64,000 bases of DNA, taken from contig NZ_SPDV01000014.1 in assembly GCF_004564275.1 (NCBI RefSeq), positions 62,001-126,000 on the forward strand. Direction: 5' to 3'. This document shows positions 25,741 through 34,313 of the stretch, piece by piece. A program made the position numbers and the translations under genes. Each line of letters opens with the position of its first letter. The first letter of the stretch is position 1. A model generated the notes under the pieces. It had not been told where the DNA came from, searched no databases, and worked only from the letters and a program-made list of their open reading frames with translations. The stretch is from Sphingomonas parva (ex Maeng et al. 2020). GTDB taxonomy: Bacteria; Pseudomonadota; Alphaproteobacteria; Sphingomonadales; Sphingomonadaceae.

Positions 25741-26665
25741 CGGTCCCCGTCTGCATAGTCCAGCCTTCGCCTTGGCGGGCGAGCCGGAGCCCGAGCAGGG
25801 CCGCCGTGCGGCCGAGCACTTCCTGGTCGCTGCCGTCGAGCACGATCACGCCGCTGAACGGGCGGCTTCCTGCGACGGTGACCGGGACGCCGAGGTTGCG
25901 CGAAAGATCGGCCGCAATCCGCGACGCGTCGGCCCCGGCATAGACCAGCCGCCCGTCGCGCCACGCGCCCACCGCGTCCGGCGCGACCCGCGTCACACGC
26001 GCGGGTTCGCCCGCGGCCTTGCTGATCGCCATGCCAGGCTGCAGAATCTTCTTCTCTCCCTCCGGCTCGAACAGCACCGCGCCCTCCGACACGGCAACCT
26101 CGAGGACGCGATCGCTCCGCACCACGTTGAAGACGGTGCCGAGATCGCGGAGCACGGACTCGCCGGCATCGACCTCGAAGGGCCGCGTCTCGTCGTGCAC
26201 GATCCGGAACAGGGCCTCGCCGCGATCCAGTGCCGCGTAGCGCGGCCGATCCCGGTCGAGCGTCACGCGGCTGGCGCCGTTGATTTCGATGCGGCTGCCG
26301 TCGTCGAGCGCGATCGTTCGGCTCTCTCCCGGCCTGGTCTCGATGCTGTAGACGTCTCCGGCATCGATGCTGATCCAGGCACCGAACAGCGCGATCCCGG
26401 CCGCGACCGCGGTCCCGAACAGCATGCGGCGGGGGAGCCGCGGCGCCGCGCGTTCCGCAGACACGTCTTGCGGGATCTCGGGGACCGCGGCGGCCGGAGA
26501 GAGCATGCCGGCATCGGCATCGGCCAGCTCGGCCGCTTCATAAGCGGCGAGGTTGGCCGGATCCGCCTCGAGCCAGGCGGTGAACGCCTCCCAATCCTCG
26601 GCAGAGCCGTGCTTCAGCCGGATCACCCAGCCGATCGCCTCATCGTCTTGTCGTCGCGTCAGCAT
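25727..26665 (-). CDS. FecR-family anti-sigma / sigma regulator
   Basis: A 312-residue inner-membrane protein. The N-terminal DUF4880-like cytoplasmic segment (AIGWVIRLKHGSAEDWEAFTAWLEADPANLAAYE) precedes one transmembrane helix (about 92-110) and the periplasmic FecR domain (ETRPGESRTIALDDGSRIEINGAS) plus a C-terminal STN-contact domain (GVPVTVAGSRPFSGVI). It passes the receptor signal to the ECF sigma factor. The ATG at 26665 has AGGTGG upstream; a GTG at 26698 is an alternative. Confidence 0.88.
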   Translation of the reverse strand: MLTRRQDDEAIGWVIRLKHGSAEDWEAFTAWLEADPANLAAYEAAELADADAGMLSPAAAVPEIPQDVSAERAAPRLPRRMLFGTAVAAGIALFGAWISIDAGDVYSIETRPGESRTIALDDGSRIEINGASRVTLDRDRPRYAALDRGEALFRIVHDETRPFEVDAGESVLRDLGTVFNVVRSDRVLEVAVSEGAVLFEPEGEKKILQPGMAISKAAGEPARVTRVAPDAVGAWRDGRLVYAGADASRIAADLSRNLGVPVTVAGSRPFSGVIVLDGSDQEVLGRTAALLGLRLARQGEGWTMQTGTGAPR

Positions 26666-26701
26666 CGGGACCACCTCAATGCCGAGACGCCGCGGCACGG
26701 C

Positions 26702-27250
26702 TCAATCCGCATCGCGCCGCCTCCGATAGTCGATCAGCGCGCGATACGCCTTCTGGAGGTGCTTCTCGACGGCGCTGAGGCTGATGCCCAGATCGGCGGC
26801 AATCTCCCGCTGGTTCTGGCCGCGCAGCCGAAACCGGCGGAAGATCGCATCGGTGCGCTCGCCGAGGCCGGTGAGAACCGCCTCGGCCTGGGCCAGTTCG
26901 CTGCGCGCCACGGCCTGCTGTTCGGCGTTGGGACGGTCGTCGGGACGCTCGACGCCCGGCTCGACACCGGCCCATTCGGTATCGCGCTTCGCCTGCCGCA
27001 GACCGGCGCGGCGGCGATCGAGCATCAGATTGCTGGCGGTGCGATAGAGATAGGGAACGGGATCGCGGATCGGCCCCGAAACCCCGGCGGAGGCCTTGAT
27101 CCACATCTCCTGGAGCAGGTCTTCGGCGTCGTCGCCGGCACCTCGCGCGCGCAGGAAGCGGAGCAGCGCCTCCCTGTGGACCAGGTAGACCTGCTCGAGC
27201 CCGCTCGGGCTGCCCTCCCCTGTATCGCGAGCGCGTTCCGCTGCACCCAC
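26702..27250 (-). CDS. ECF sigma factor, FecI-like
   Basis: A 182-residue sigma factor with region 2 (LVHREALLRFLRARGAGDDAEDLLQEMWIK, then YLYRTASNLMLDRRR) and region 4 (LRGQNQREIAADLGISLSAVEKHLQKAYRAL). It precedes the fecR gene by 36 bp. The GTG at 27250 is chosen because GGAGGAG lies nine bases upstream; upstream in-frame codons give no homology. Expected to direct transcription of the receptor and autotransporter genes that follow. Confidence 0.87.
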   Translation of the reverse strand: MGAAERARDTGEGSPSGLEQVYLVHREALLRFLRARGAGDDAEDLLQEMWIKASAGVSGPIRDPVPYLYRTASNLMLDRRRAGLRQAKRDTEWAGVEPGVERPDDRPNAEQQAVARSELAQAEAVLTGLGERTDAIFRRFRLRGQNQREIAADLGISLSAVEKHLQKAYRALIDYRRRRDAD

Positions 27251-27428
27251 TGACCCGATCTCCTCCCGTGGCGGCGCCGTTTCCAACCCGCGGATGAACG
27301 GGAGATGACCAGCCTCTCCCCCGGTCGGCCGCACGAGATCAGACCCGACGACCACTGCGCGCGCTATGTGTTTGTGACCGGGATGCTTCTTTCTGCGACA
27401 AGCCAGCATTGGCGCGCCGCGTGATTTT

Positions 27429-28031
27429 TTAGCGATAGTTGAAGCTGATGCTGATCCGCGGATTCTTCCCGCTGCCGGGCACCACCTCATGCCGCAACCA
27501 GCTCTCCCACAGGAAGACGCTGCCGGGTTGCGGGGCGGCGGTGACGAAGGTCCGCAGCATCTCGGGCGCATCGTCCTGCCGGGTCGGCGCGGCCATCATC
27601 ATCGGCAGCCGCGGGTCTTCCAGCTTGAGCGGCCCGGCGCCGGGCGGCACGGCGACGTAGACGGTGCCGGAAACGATGCTGTGCGGATGGATATGGGCAC
27701 TGTGCGCCCCGCCCGGCTTCAGCACGTTGACCCAGAGGCTGTCGAGCTTCAGCCTGCGTCCGCCGAGATCGAATGCCGCATCGGCGGCGAACGCGGCGAC
27801 GTGGCGGTTCAGCAGCCGCACCAGATCGGCGAAGCGCGGATCGCGCACCGGAAGATCATTCAGCGACGCATAAGAGGTATAGCCGCGATAGCCGTGGTCG
27901 CGCGACCAGCGCCGCCCCGCCTGGTCCTCCTCGGCGAGCGCGCGGCAGGCCTCGTCGAGCTCGGCGATGAGGTCGGGCGCAGCGAGCGCGGCTTCGTAGA
28001 AGAGCGTGGCGAAGAGCGGACGGGTCGGCAT
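27429..28031 (-). CDS. Putative 2-oxoglutarate-Fe(II) oxygenase (TIGR02466-like)
   Basis: A 200-residue cupin-type oxygenase. The iron-binding HxH-type segment HPHSIVSGTVYVAVPPGAGPLKLEDPR, a central WVNVLKPGGAHSAHIHPH and a distal SWLRHEVVPGSG with a second histidine and the arginine for 2-oxoglutarate (NPRISISFNYR) are visible. This matches the TIGR02466 group, whose substrates are unknown. It lies upstream of the sigma gene on the same strand, 178 bp away, so it may be an independent unit. Confidence 0.75.
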   Translation of the reverse strand: MPTRPLFATLFYEAALAAPDLIAELDEACRALAEEDQAGRRWSRDHGYRGYTSYASLNDLPVRDPRFADLVRLLNRHVAAFAADAAFDLGGRRLKLDSLWVNVLKPGGAHSAHIHPHSIVSGTVYVAVPPGAGPLKLEDPRLPMMMAAPTRQDDAPEMLRTFVTAAPQPGSVFLWESWLRHEVVPGSGKNPRISISFNYR

Positions 28032-28069
28032 CCCGTCGCGTTAGAGGAAGGGGAGCCGCCCGAACAGGG

Positions 28070-29137
28070 CTAACGCCCGCTGGCGCGCCACAGCGGCCCG
28101 AGCAGGGCGGCCGGAATGGGGCGCCGGACGAACAGCACGTCGACCAGGTCCGGACCCGGCTCGGCACCGATCGTGCGCTTGTAGCCGCTGTCCCCGGCGC
28201 CCCAGTCGACGGTCTCGATGCCCCGATCGAGCGCCTCGACGAGATTGCGATAGTAGAGGCACTTGCCTGGACTGTGCTTGGCGAGGCGCGGATCGTAGCT
28301 GTTCGCGATCGCGTATTTCAGCGCGCCGGCATCGAGGTCGAACGAGAACGCCGCCGGGGTACCGTCGACCGACAGGATCGCCGCCCGCATCGCGCGGGCC
28401 AGCACCGGGTCCCGCGCCGCGCCCTCCCATATCCGGCGATGCTGCGGCGCCATGAACTTGGCGTCGGAGCCGTCGGTCTCGGACGCGATCCAGCTCTTCC
28501 GCTCGACCTCGGCGAGCGCCTCGAACAGCGCCGGCGTCCAGTCGCTGCCGGAGACGAAGCGCCACTCCAGCGCGCCGTGGCTGGCGAGGTGCTTCTCGTG
28601 GAACCGGTTCTTCTTCAGCGTCGAGCCGCGCGGCCACGTGCCCTCGCGCCGCAGCGCCGCCATGTCGAGCCGGAACGAAGGCGCGATCCGCCGCGGCAGC
28701 GCGGTCCAGCCCGCCCCGCGGCAGACGCGGAGCAACCGCACCAGCGTCGGATCGTCCGCATAGACCGGACCGATCCGCCACACCGGTCCAAGGACGCGGC
28801 GCGCCGGAGGAGAGGCGAGCAAGGCGCCGAGCTCGTCGTCGCCGAGATCGGACGCGATCGGAAAGCTCCGGAACGGCCAATAGCCGCCGGGCACCTCGCG
28901 CAGCGCGCCGGCGAGGCCCGGCAGCGTCGGCAAGGCCGCGACGATGCTGCCGTCGGCGCGGCACGCGATCAGGGTTCGCGCTCCGGGCCGTTCGCTCGCG
29001 GCGTACCATGCGCGACGCAGGAACAGGTGCCGCGAATCGGCGCGCGCGGCCGCAGCATCGATCTCGGCGCCGAACCCTTCGACCGCGCGTACGTCGATGG
29101 CAGCGCCCGCCGGGGTGAGGCGCCGAACCTGCTGCAT
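28070..29137 (-). CDS. GNAT-family acyltransferase (FemAB/CelD-like)
   Basis: A 355-residue protein of the double-GNAT type. The C-terminal half shows KFMAPQHRRIWEGAAR, then the acyl-CoA-binding strand region AFSFDLDAGALKYAIANSYDPRLAKHSPGKCLYYR and DWGAGDSGYKRTIG. Such proteins modify cell-surface polymers, peptidoglycan or small aminoacyl substrates. 38 bp separate it from the oxygenase gene downstream, so the two may be an operon. Substrate unknown. Confidence 0.7.
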   Translation of the reverse strand: MQQVRRLTPAGAAIDVRAVEGFGAEIDAAAARADSRHLFLRRAWYAASERPGARTLIACRADGSIVAALPTLPGLAGALREVPGGYWPFRSFPIASDLGDDELGALLASPPARRVLGPVWRIGPVYADDPTLVRLLRVCRGAGWTALPRRIAPSFRLDMAALRREGTWPRGSTLKKNRFHEKHLASHGALEWRFVSGSDWTPALFEALAEVERKSWIASETDGSDAKFMAPQHRRIWEGAARDPVLARAMRAAILSVDGTPAAFSFDLDAGALKYAIANSYDPRLAKHSPGKCLYYRNLVEALDRGIETVDWGAGDSGYKRTIGAEPGPDLVDVLFVRRPIPAALLGPLWRASGR

Positions 29138-29253
29138 TCTCCGTCCTCCTGCCCCGCTCCTAGGACGAAAAAGCCTACCAACAGGCTAACCATTCGCGCG
29201 CAGTCCCATCGCAGATCGGACCGGCTAGACCGCGCCCGGGGCAGGAGGGGCGC

Positions 29254-29832
29254 ATGCAGGCTTATGTCGATTTCGTGCTGGAGCTCGATCGGCTGAAGGC
29301 GGTCACCCGCAAGGTGAAGCCGGTCGGCATCGATCGCTATGAGAACAGCGCAGAGCATAGCTGGCAGATCGCGCTTCTCGCCGCCTCGCTGGCGCATCTT
29401 GCCGATACGCCGGTGGACGTGAACCGCGTCGTCCTGATGCTTTTGGTTCACGACATCGGCGAGATCGACACCGGCGACACCATCGTCTTCGAGGAACACG
29501 GCTGGGAAGAGCGCAAGGCCGCCGAGCTCGCCGCCGTCAGCCGCATCTTCGGGGCGCTGCCGGACGGGCGCGGTGAACACTTCCTGGCGCTCTGGCGGGA
29601 ATTCGAGACGGGCGAGACCGCCGAGGCCCGTTTCGCCAACGCCGTCGACCGCGCCATGCCGGCCCTGCTCAACCTCGCCAACGAGGGCCAAAGCTGGCGC
29701 GAGAATGGCATCGCCCATCAGCGCGTCGTCGATCGCATCGGCCCGCCGATCGCCGCCGGCTGCCCCGCGCTCTGGGCCTATATGGCGCCGCAGCTCGAGG
29801 CGGCGCAGGCGAAGGGCTGGTTCGGCGCCTGA
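29254..29832 (+). CDS. HD-domain hydrolase (YfbR/HDDC2-like)
   Basis: A 192-residue HD-superfamily protein. Metal ligands are in AEHSWQ (His near 34), the HD pair of LVHDIGEIDTGD (near 67-68), and the late aspartate in NAVDRAMPAL. The arrangement and length fit HDDC2/YfbR 5'-deoxynucleotidases, which dephosphorylate deoxynucleoside monophosphates. It is transcribed divergently from the GNAT gene. Confidence 0.8.
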   Translation: MQAYVDFVLELDRLKAVTRKVKPVGIDRYENSAEHSWQIALLAASLAHLADTPVDVNRVVLMLLVHDIGEIDTGDTIVFEEHGWEERKAAELAAVSRIFGALPDGRGEHFLALWREFETGETAEARFANAVDRAMPALLNLANEGQSWRENGIAHQRVVDRIGPPIAAGCPALWAYMAPQLEAAQAKGWFGA

Positions 29833-29979
29833 TCGGCCGGAGCCGAACCTGCTCCATCGGACGTAAAGCCGCACCCCGGCCTTTCTACCGCATCCCGGCT
29901 CCAGCCGCGGCGTGACCGCGACGCGGGCGACCGCGCTCCGCGCTTGACTGGGCAGGCCGCTGCACCGACACGCATCGTT

Positions 29980-30000
29980 GCGAAGCCGTCGCGGCTTCGC
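29980..30000 (+). promoter_or_regulatory. 9-bp hairpin directly ahead of a Shine-Dalgarno
   Basis: GCGAAGCCG (29980-29988) and CGGCTTCGC (29992-30000) form a perfect stem with a TCG loop. The stem ends two bases before GGAGGG, the ribosome binding site of the kinase gene at 30018. It could shield or present the site, or be an upstream transcription end. Confidence 0.4.
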
Positions 30001-30017
30001 TGGGAGGGCGTACAAGA

Positions 30018-32996
30018 GTGGCCGACGGACTTGCCTCACCTCTCCGGGCGGGAAGACCCGCGGTCCTGCGCTCGATCCGCACCTACATCCTCGGCTTGGC
30101 GGCGCTGTTTGCGATCCTGCTTACCGCCGCTGCGGCAGTGCTGGTCCGCGAGGCTGATGCCTGGGGGCGCGCGCAGACCGAAGCCCAGCTGGTCGACACA
30201 ACCCGCGCGCTCTCGCAAGTGGTCGACGCCAGGCTCGGCGCCTACCAGCGGCTGCTCGGCGCGCTCGCCGCCTCGCCGTCGCTGCGCGCCGGCGATTTCG
30301 CCGCCCTCGACCGCCAGGCCCGGACGGCGCTGAACGAGCCCGACGCTTGGGTTATGCTGAGCGACCGCAACGGCAAGCAGCTGGTCAACACGCGGCTGGC
30401 ACCGGGATCGCCTCTCCCCACGGGCCAATATCCTCCGAACGTGCTGGCGGCGCTCGACACCGGCGAGCCGCGGGTTTGCAACCTCGCCACGGGCGTGGTC
30501 GAGAAACGGATCCTCTGCGTCGACTGGCCGATCATGGCGGACGGCCGGGCCGAATACGTCCTGTCGGTCATCTATCGGCCGCGGCTTCTCCAGGGGATCA
30601 TCGACGCCCAGCGCGTGTCGGAGGGCCGCTATGCGACGATCCTCGATCGCAACGGCGTAGTGGTTTGGCGGAACGTCCGCCCGGACCGCTTCGTCGGCAC
30701 GCCCGGCACGCCCGATCTGTTGCGCCTGCTGTCGGCTCGTCGCGAGGGCACGACCGAGAGCCGGTCGCTCGAAGGCACGCCCACGGTGGTGGCTTTCAGC
30801 CGCTCGGAGCGCAACGGCTGGACCTTCATCGTCGCGGTGCCGCGGGCGGAGCTCGCCGCCGGCTCGCGGCGGGCGCTGCTCGGCGGCGCGCTGGTCTCCG
30901 GGCTTCTGCTCGCCGGAGCCCTGCTCACCGCGTTCGCGGCGGCGCGCGCCGTGCGGCGCGAGATCGCGATCCTCGGCGACGGCGCGCAACGGATCAAGGA
31001 CGGCGAAGCGCCCGCATTCGCGCCGAGCCGGTTCGCCGAATTCCAGACGCTGAGCCAGCTCCTCACCAGCGCAATCGCCGAGCGGGACGAGAGCCGCGAA
31101 CGCTTTGCGCTGGCGCAGGAGGTCGGCGGGATCGGCTCCTGGAGCTGGGATTCGCTGCGCGACCAGGGCCATGTTTCGGACACCTACAAGGAGATGCACG
31201 GCCTCTCCCACGTCCGCGGGCCGCTCCGCTTTTCGCAGGTCGTCGAGACCGTCCACCCGGAAGACCGTGCCGATTACCTCGCGCGCGTCGACACCGCACT
31301 GGCGGCGGGGGATCCGGCCAGCATCGAATATCGGGTGCTGCGGCCCGACGGATCGGTCCGCTGGATCGTGGCCAAGGGGCGGCCCATTTTCAGCGAGGAC
31401 GGGCGCAGGATCGGCTCGGTCGGTATCGTTCGCGACCGGACGATCGAATATGAGGCCGAGGACACGCTGCACCGGCTGAACGAGCTTCTCGAGCGGCAGG
31501 TGCAGGAACGGACGCTCGAGCGCGACCGGCTCTGGAATTTGGCCCGCGACCCGTTCGTCGTCGCCGACGACAAGGGCGTCTGGCTGGCGGCAAGCCCGGC
31601 CTGGACCAGCCTGCTCGGCTATCCGCTCGAGGACTTTCTCGGCCGAACGTCCGAATGGCTCGAGCATCCGGACGACGCCGCCAAGACTCGTGCGGAGAAC
31701 GAGTCGCTCGCGGCCGGGAACGTGACGGAGCGCTTCGAGAACCGCTTCCGCGCCAGCGACGGCCGCTACAAATGGCTGTCCTGGAACTCCGTGCCCGAGG
31801 GCAACCGCTTCTACAGCGTCGCCCGCGACATTACCCGCGAGAAAGAGCAGGCGGAGGCGCTGCGCAAGGCCGAGGAAACCCTGCGCCAGACCCAGAAGAT
31901 GGAGTCGATCGGGCAGATCACCGGCGGCGTCGCGCACGATTTCAACAATCTGCTGGTTCCGATCGTCGGGACGCTCGATCTGCTACGCCAGCGCGGCCTC
32001 CCCGATTCGCGCGCCGAGCGGATGGTCGGTAACGCCATCGAAGCGGCCGAGCGCGCCCGCGTCCTCGTCCAGCGCCTGCTCGCCTTTGCTCGCCGCCAGC
32101 CGCTGAAGGCCGGTGCGGTCGATCTTGCCGAATGCTTCGGAAATCTCGAGCCATTGCTCGCGACCACCCTCGGCCCGCGTGTCGCGCTGGAGATCGACGT
32201 GCCCGCCGGGCTGCGGCCGGTCCATGCCGACTGCAACCAGCTTGAGCTCGCCATCCTCAACCTGGCGGTGAATGCCAAGGATGCGATGCCCGACGGTGGA
32301 AGGATCCGCATCGCGGCGCGCTTGACCACGTTCGTTCCGAATGATCGCGAGGGCCCGGAACCAGGTCGCTACGTCGAGGTCGCCGTCACCGATAATGGCA
32401 CCGGCATGCCGCCGCAGGTCGTTGAACGGGCGATCGAGCCCTTTTTCTCGACCAAAGGGCTCGGCCGCGGCACCGGCCTCGGCCTCTCGATGGTGCACGG
32501 CCTGCTGGCGCAGCTCGGCGGCGGCCTGAGGATCGAGAGCACCCTTGGCGAGGGCACGACAATCCGCCTGTTTCTGCGCGAGGCCGGCGAGGCCGCGGCC
32601 ACGCCGGCAGTCGAGGCGGCGCCGCCGGTCGGCGCGGCCGGTGCGGGACGCGCGCTGGTGGTCGATGACGAGCCGCTGGTGCTCGAGGGCACGGCCGAGA
32701 TCGTCGCCGGGCTCGGTTATGAGGTGGTTCAGGCTGGTTCCGCGGCCGAGGCGCTCGACCTGCTCGCCGAAGGATCGTTCGATCTCCTGATCACCGATCA
32801 CCTGATGCCCGGCATGTCGGGAACCGAGCTGGCGCGCGCCGCCCGCACCCGCTGGCCCGCGATGCACCTGCTGATCGTCTCCGGCTATGCCGATGTCGAC
32901 GACATCGCGCCCGATCTCCCGCGCCTCGCCAAGCCGTTCCGCGCGGCCGAGCTGGCCGAGGCGCTCGGCCGCGACCTGCGCTCCCCAGCGCCCTGA
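30018..32996 (+). CDS. Hybrid sensor histidine kinase / response regulator
   Basis: A 992-residue two-component protein. Transmembrane helix 1 (about 22-45), an extracellular Cache-type sensor domain, transmembrane helix 2 (about 292-316), two PAS domains (about 360-480 and 510-625), HisKA with GGVAHDFNNLL (His 640), HATPase with NAKDAMPDGG and GTGLGLSMVHG, and a C-terminal receiver with Asp 927 in LLITDHLMPGMSG. This is the large one-protein phosphorelay class. The start is GTG with GGAGGG upstream. No dedicated output gene is next to it; the ligand is unknown. Confidence 0.88.
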   Translation: MADGLASPLRAGRPAVLRSIRTYILGLAALFAILLTAAAAVLVREADAWGRAQTEAQLVDTTRALSQVVDARLGAYQRLLGALAASPSLRAGDFAALDRQARTALNEPDAWVMLSDRNGKQLVNTRLAPGSPLPTGQYPPNVLAALDTGEPRVCNLATGVVEKRILCVDWPIMADGRAEYVLSVIYRPRLLQGIIDAQRVSEGRYATILDRNGVVVWRNVRPDRFVGTPGTPDLLRLLSARREGTTESRSLEGTPTVVAFSRSERNGWTFIVAVPRAELAAGSRRALLGGALVSGLLLAGALLTAFAAARAVRREIAILGDGAQRIKDGEAPAFAPSRFAEFQTLSQLLTSAIAERDESRERFALAQEVGGIGSWSWDSLRDQGHVSDTYKEMHGLSHVRGPLRFSQVVETVHPEDRADYLARVDTALAAGDPASIEYRVLRPDGSVRWIVAKGRPIFSEDGRRIGSVGIVRDRTIEYEAEDTLHRLNELLERQVQERTLERDRLWNLARDPFVVADDKGVWLAASPAWTSLLGYPLEDFLGRTSEWLEHPDDAAKTRAENESLAAGNVTERFENRFRASDGRYKWLSWNSVPEGNRFYSVARDITREKEQAEALRKAEETLRQTQKMESIGQITGGVAHDFNNLLVPIVGTLDLLRQRGLPDSRAERMVGNAIEAAERARVLVQRLLAFARRQPLKAGAVDLAECFGNLEPLLATTLGPRVALEIDVPAGLRPVHADCNQLELAILNLAVNAKDAMPDGGRIRIAARLTTFVPNDREGPEPGRYVEVAVTDNGTGMPPQVVERAIEPFFSTKGLGRGTGLGLSMVHGLLAQLGGGLRIESTLGEGTTIRLFLREAGEAAATPAVEAAPPVGAAGAGRALVVDDEPLVLEGTAEIVAGLGYEVVQAGSAAEALDLLAEGSFDLLITDHLMPGMSGTELARAARTRWPAMHLLIVSGYADVDDIAPDLPRLAKPFRAAELAEALGRDLRSPAP

Positions 32997-33006
32997 CGAT
33001 CGTCAC

Positions 33007-33030
33007 CGTCATGGCCTTTGGGCCGTGACG
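33007..33030 (+). terminator. Hairpin after hybrid kinase
   Basis: CGTCATGGCC and GGCCGTGACG pair over 10 bp with one G-U, loop TTTG, 10 bases after the kinase stop. No T run. It separates the kinase from the next promoter. Confidence 0.45.
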
Positions 33031-33044
33031 CATAGAAAGGCGCA

Positions 33045-33070
33045 GGAACCGTTCCGTGCCGACGCCTGTT
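33045..33070 (+). promoter_or_regulatory. EcfG-type general-stress promoter (candidate)
   Basis: GGAAC (33045-33049) then 17 nt then TGTT (33067-33070). The alphaproteobacterial EcfG/SigT consensus is GGAAC-N16/17-CGTT; only the first base of the -10 differs. It lies 26 bases before the DUF2945 gene. Confidence 0.5.
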
Positions 33071-33096
33071 CCTCCGACGCACCGAGAGGAGGCGAC

Positions 33097-33303
33097 ATGG
33101 CGAAGGATCTCAAGGCGGGCGACCGCGTCCGCTGGAACAGTCACGGCGGCCAGGCGCACGGCGTCGTCGAGAAGAAGCAGACCAGCGAGACCCACATCAA
33201 GGGTCACAAGGTCGCGGCCTCGAAGGACGCGCCCCAGTTCATCGTCAAGACCGACGAAGGCAAGCGCGCCGCTCACAAGTCGGAGGCGCTCACCCGCGAG
33301 TGA
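33097..33303 (+). CDS. DUF2945 (hypervirulence-associated TUDOR-like) protein
   Basis: A 68-residue protein beginning MAKDLKAGDRVRWNSHGGQAHGVVEKK, the DUF2945 pattern: a small SH3/TUDOR-like barrel. A GAGAGGAGG Shine-Dalgarno lies just upstream. With an EcfG-like promoter it is probably induced by stress. Its molecular role is not established. Confidence 0.82.
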   Translation: MAKDLKAGDRVRWNSHGGQAHGVVEKKQTSETHIKGHKVAASKDAPQFIVKTDEGKRAAHKSEALTRE

Positions 33304-33315
33304 GGCTTCGCCGGG

Positions 33316-34155
33316 TCAGCGCGCCAGCGCCCAGCGAGTGACGGCCGCGACGCCGGAAAGTCCGAGCCGGATCGCCGGTCGCTGCGGCACGGGCACGGAG
33401 AGACCGTGCATCGCCGCGGCCCAATCCGGCAGCAGGTCGATCGCGGCACGGATCACCAGCTGCCGGAACGGCAACAGGGCGAGGCTCGGCGCCGGCTCCT
33501 CGAACAGGGCCGCCGCGACCTCGCGAGTGCGTTCGTCGCAGCGCAGGCTCGGCCGCAGCGCTCGCAGATAGGTCGCAGCCGCGCGCCGGCTCTCCGGCAC
33601 GTCGTTGGCGCCGAGCGCGCGCGCGACCTCTGCCGTCTCGGCGAAATACCGATCCTGATCCCTGGCGCTCATGCCGGGCGCGCGGTAGCGGCGATAGGCT
33701 TCGAGGAAGCTGCTTGCGCCGGCGATGTGCACCCAGGTGAGCAACGCCGGATCGTTCGCCGAATAGAGCGTGCCGTCGGGGAGCCGGCCGTGGACCCGAT
33801 CGTGGATCGTTCGCACCCGGCCGATCAGCCGCGCCGCGTCGTCCTGGCTGCCATAGGTGGTCGCGGAGATGAATTGCGCCGTCCTTCGCAGGCGCCCGGC
33901 CATGTCGGCGCGGAAGTTGCTGTGGTCCCAGACCCCCGCCAGCGCGCCCGGGTGCAGCATCTGGACGAGGAGGCCCGACATGCCGCCGACGAGCATGGTG
34001 GTGAAATCGGCATGGACGGCGCGGCAGACCGCGGTCGGCGGGAACAGCGGCGGCGAGGTCGAGGCACGGACGGGGACGCGTACCGCGTCCCCCGCCTCCC
34101 CTTCGCCGAGCAGCCGATGCACCTGCCGTTCGATCGCGCGCTGGAGACTGAGCAT
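33316..34155 (-). CDS. MpaB/rubber-oxygenase-like (DUF2236) protein
   Basis: A 279-residue helical protein of the DUF2236 family, which includes latex-clearing and MpaB-type oxygenases. The family heme or metal region is marked by VGGMSGLLVQMLHPGALAGVWDHS and the later TWVHIAGASSFLEAYRRY. The start at 34155 (AAGGGTGG upstream) gives the usual family N terminus; a distal start at 34263 would add unsupported residues. Its gene converges on DUF2945 with 12 bp between stops. Confidence 0.75.
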   Translation of the reverse strand: MLSLQRAIERQVHRLLGEGEAGDAVRVPVRASTSPPLFPPTAVCRAVHADFTTMLVGGMSGLLVQMLHPGALAGVWDHSNFRADMAGRLRRTAQFISATTYGSQDDAARLIGRVRTIHDRVHGRLPDGTLYSANDPALLTWVHIAGASSFLEAYRRYRAPGMSARDQDRYFAETAEVARALGANDVPESRRAAATYLRALRPSLRCDERTREVAAALFEEPAPSLALLPFRQLVIRAAIDLLPDWAAAMHGLSVPVPQRPAIRLGLSGVAAVTRWALAR

Positions 34156-34193
34156 GGCCACCCTTGCCGGAGCAGGATGCGCTCCGTTGATGG

Positions 34194-34218
34194 GGAACCG
34201 ACCAGCGCGCGCTTGGTT
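34194..34218 (+). promoter_or_regulatory. EcfG-type general-stress promoter (candidate)
   Basis: GGAAC (34194-34198), 16 nt, GGTT (34215-34218), against the consensus GGAAC-N16/17-CGTT. It points at the SRPBCC-ADH-SDR operon and lies between that operon and the divergent MpaB-like gene. The leader would be about 90 bases. Confidence 0.5.
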
Positions 34219-34313
34219 CACCGGCAAGAACAGCGACAGATCAGCGCGACAGCGCGAAAGCATACCGGATTAGGACCAGGGTCGCGGCCAAGCTGAGCCG
34301 CCAAGGAGGAGCA

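Noticed and set aside
19250-25758. Long plus-strand frames (1341 and 830 codons) across the autotransporter and receptor region
   Set aside because: Antisense to two genes with signal peptides and barrel endings; arginine-rich shadows.
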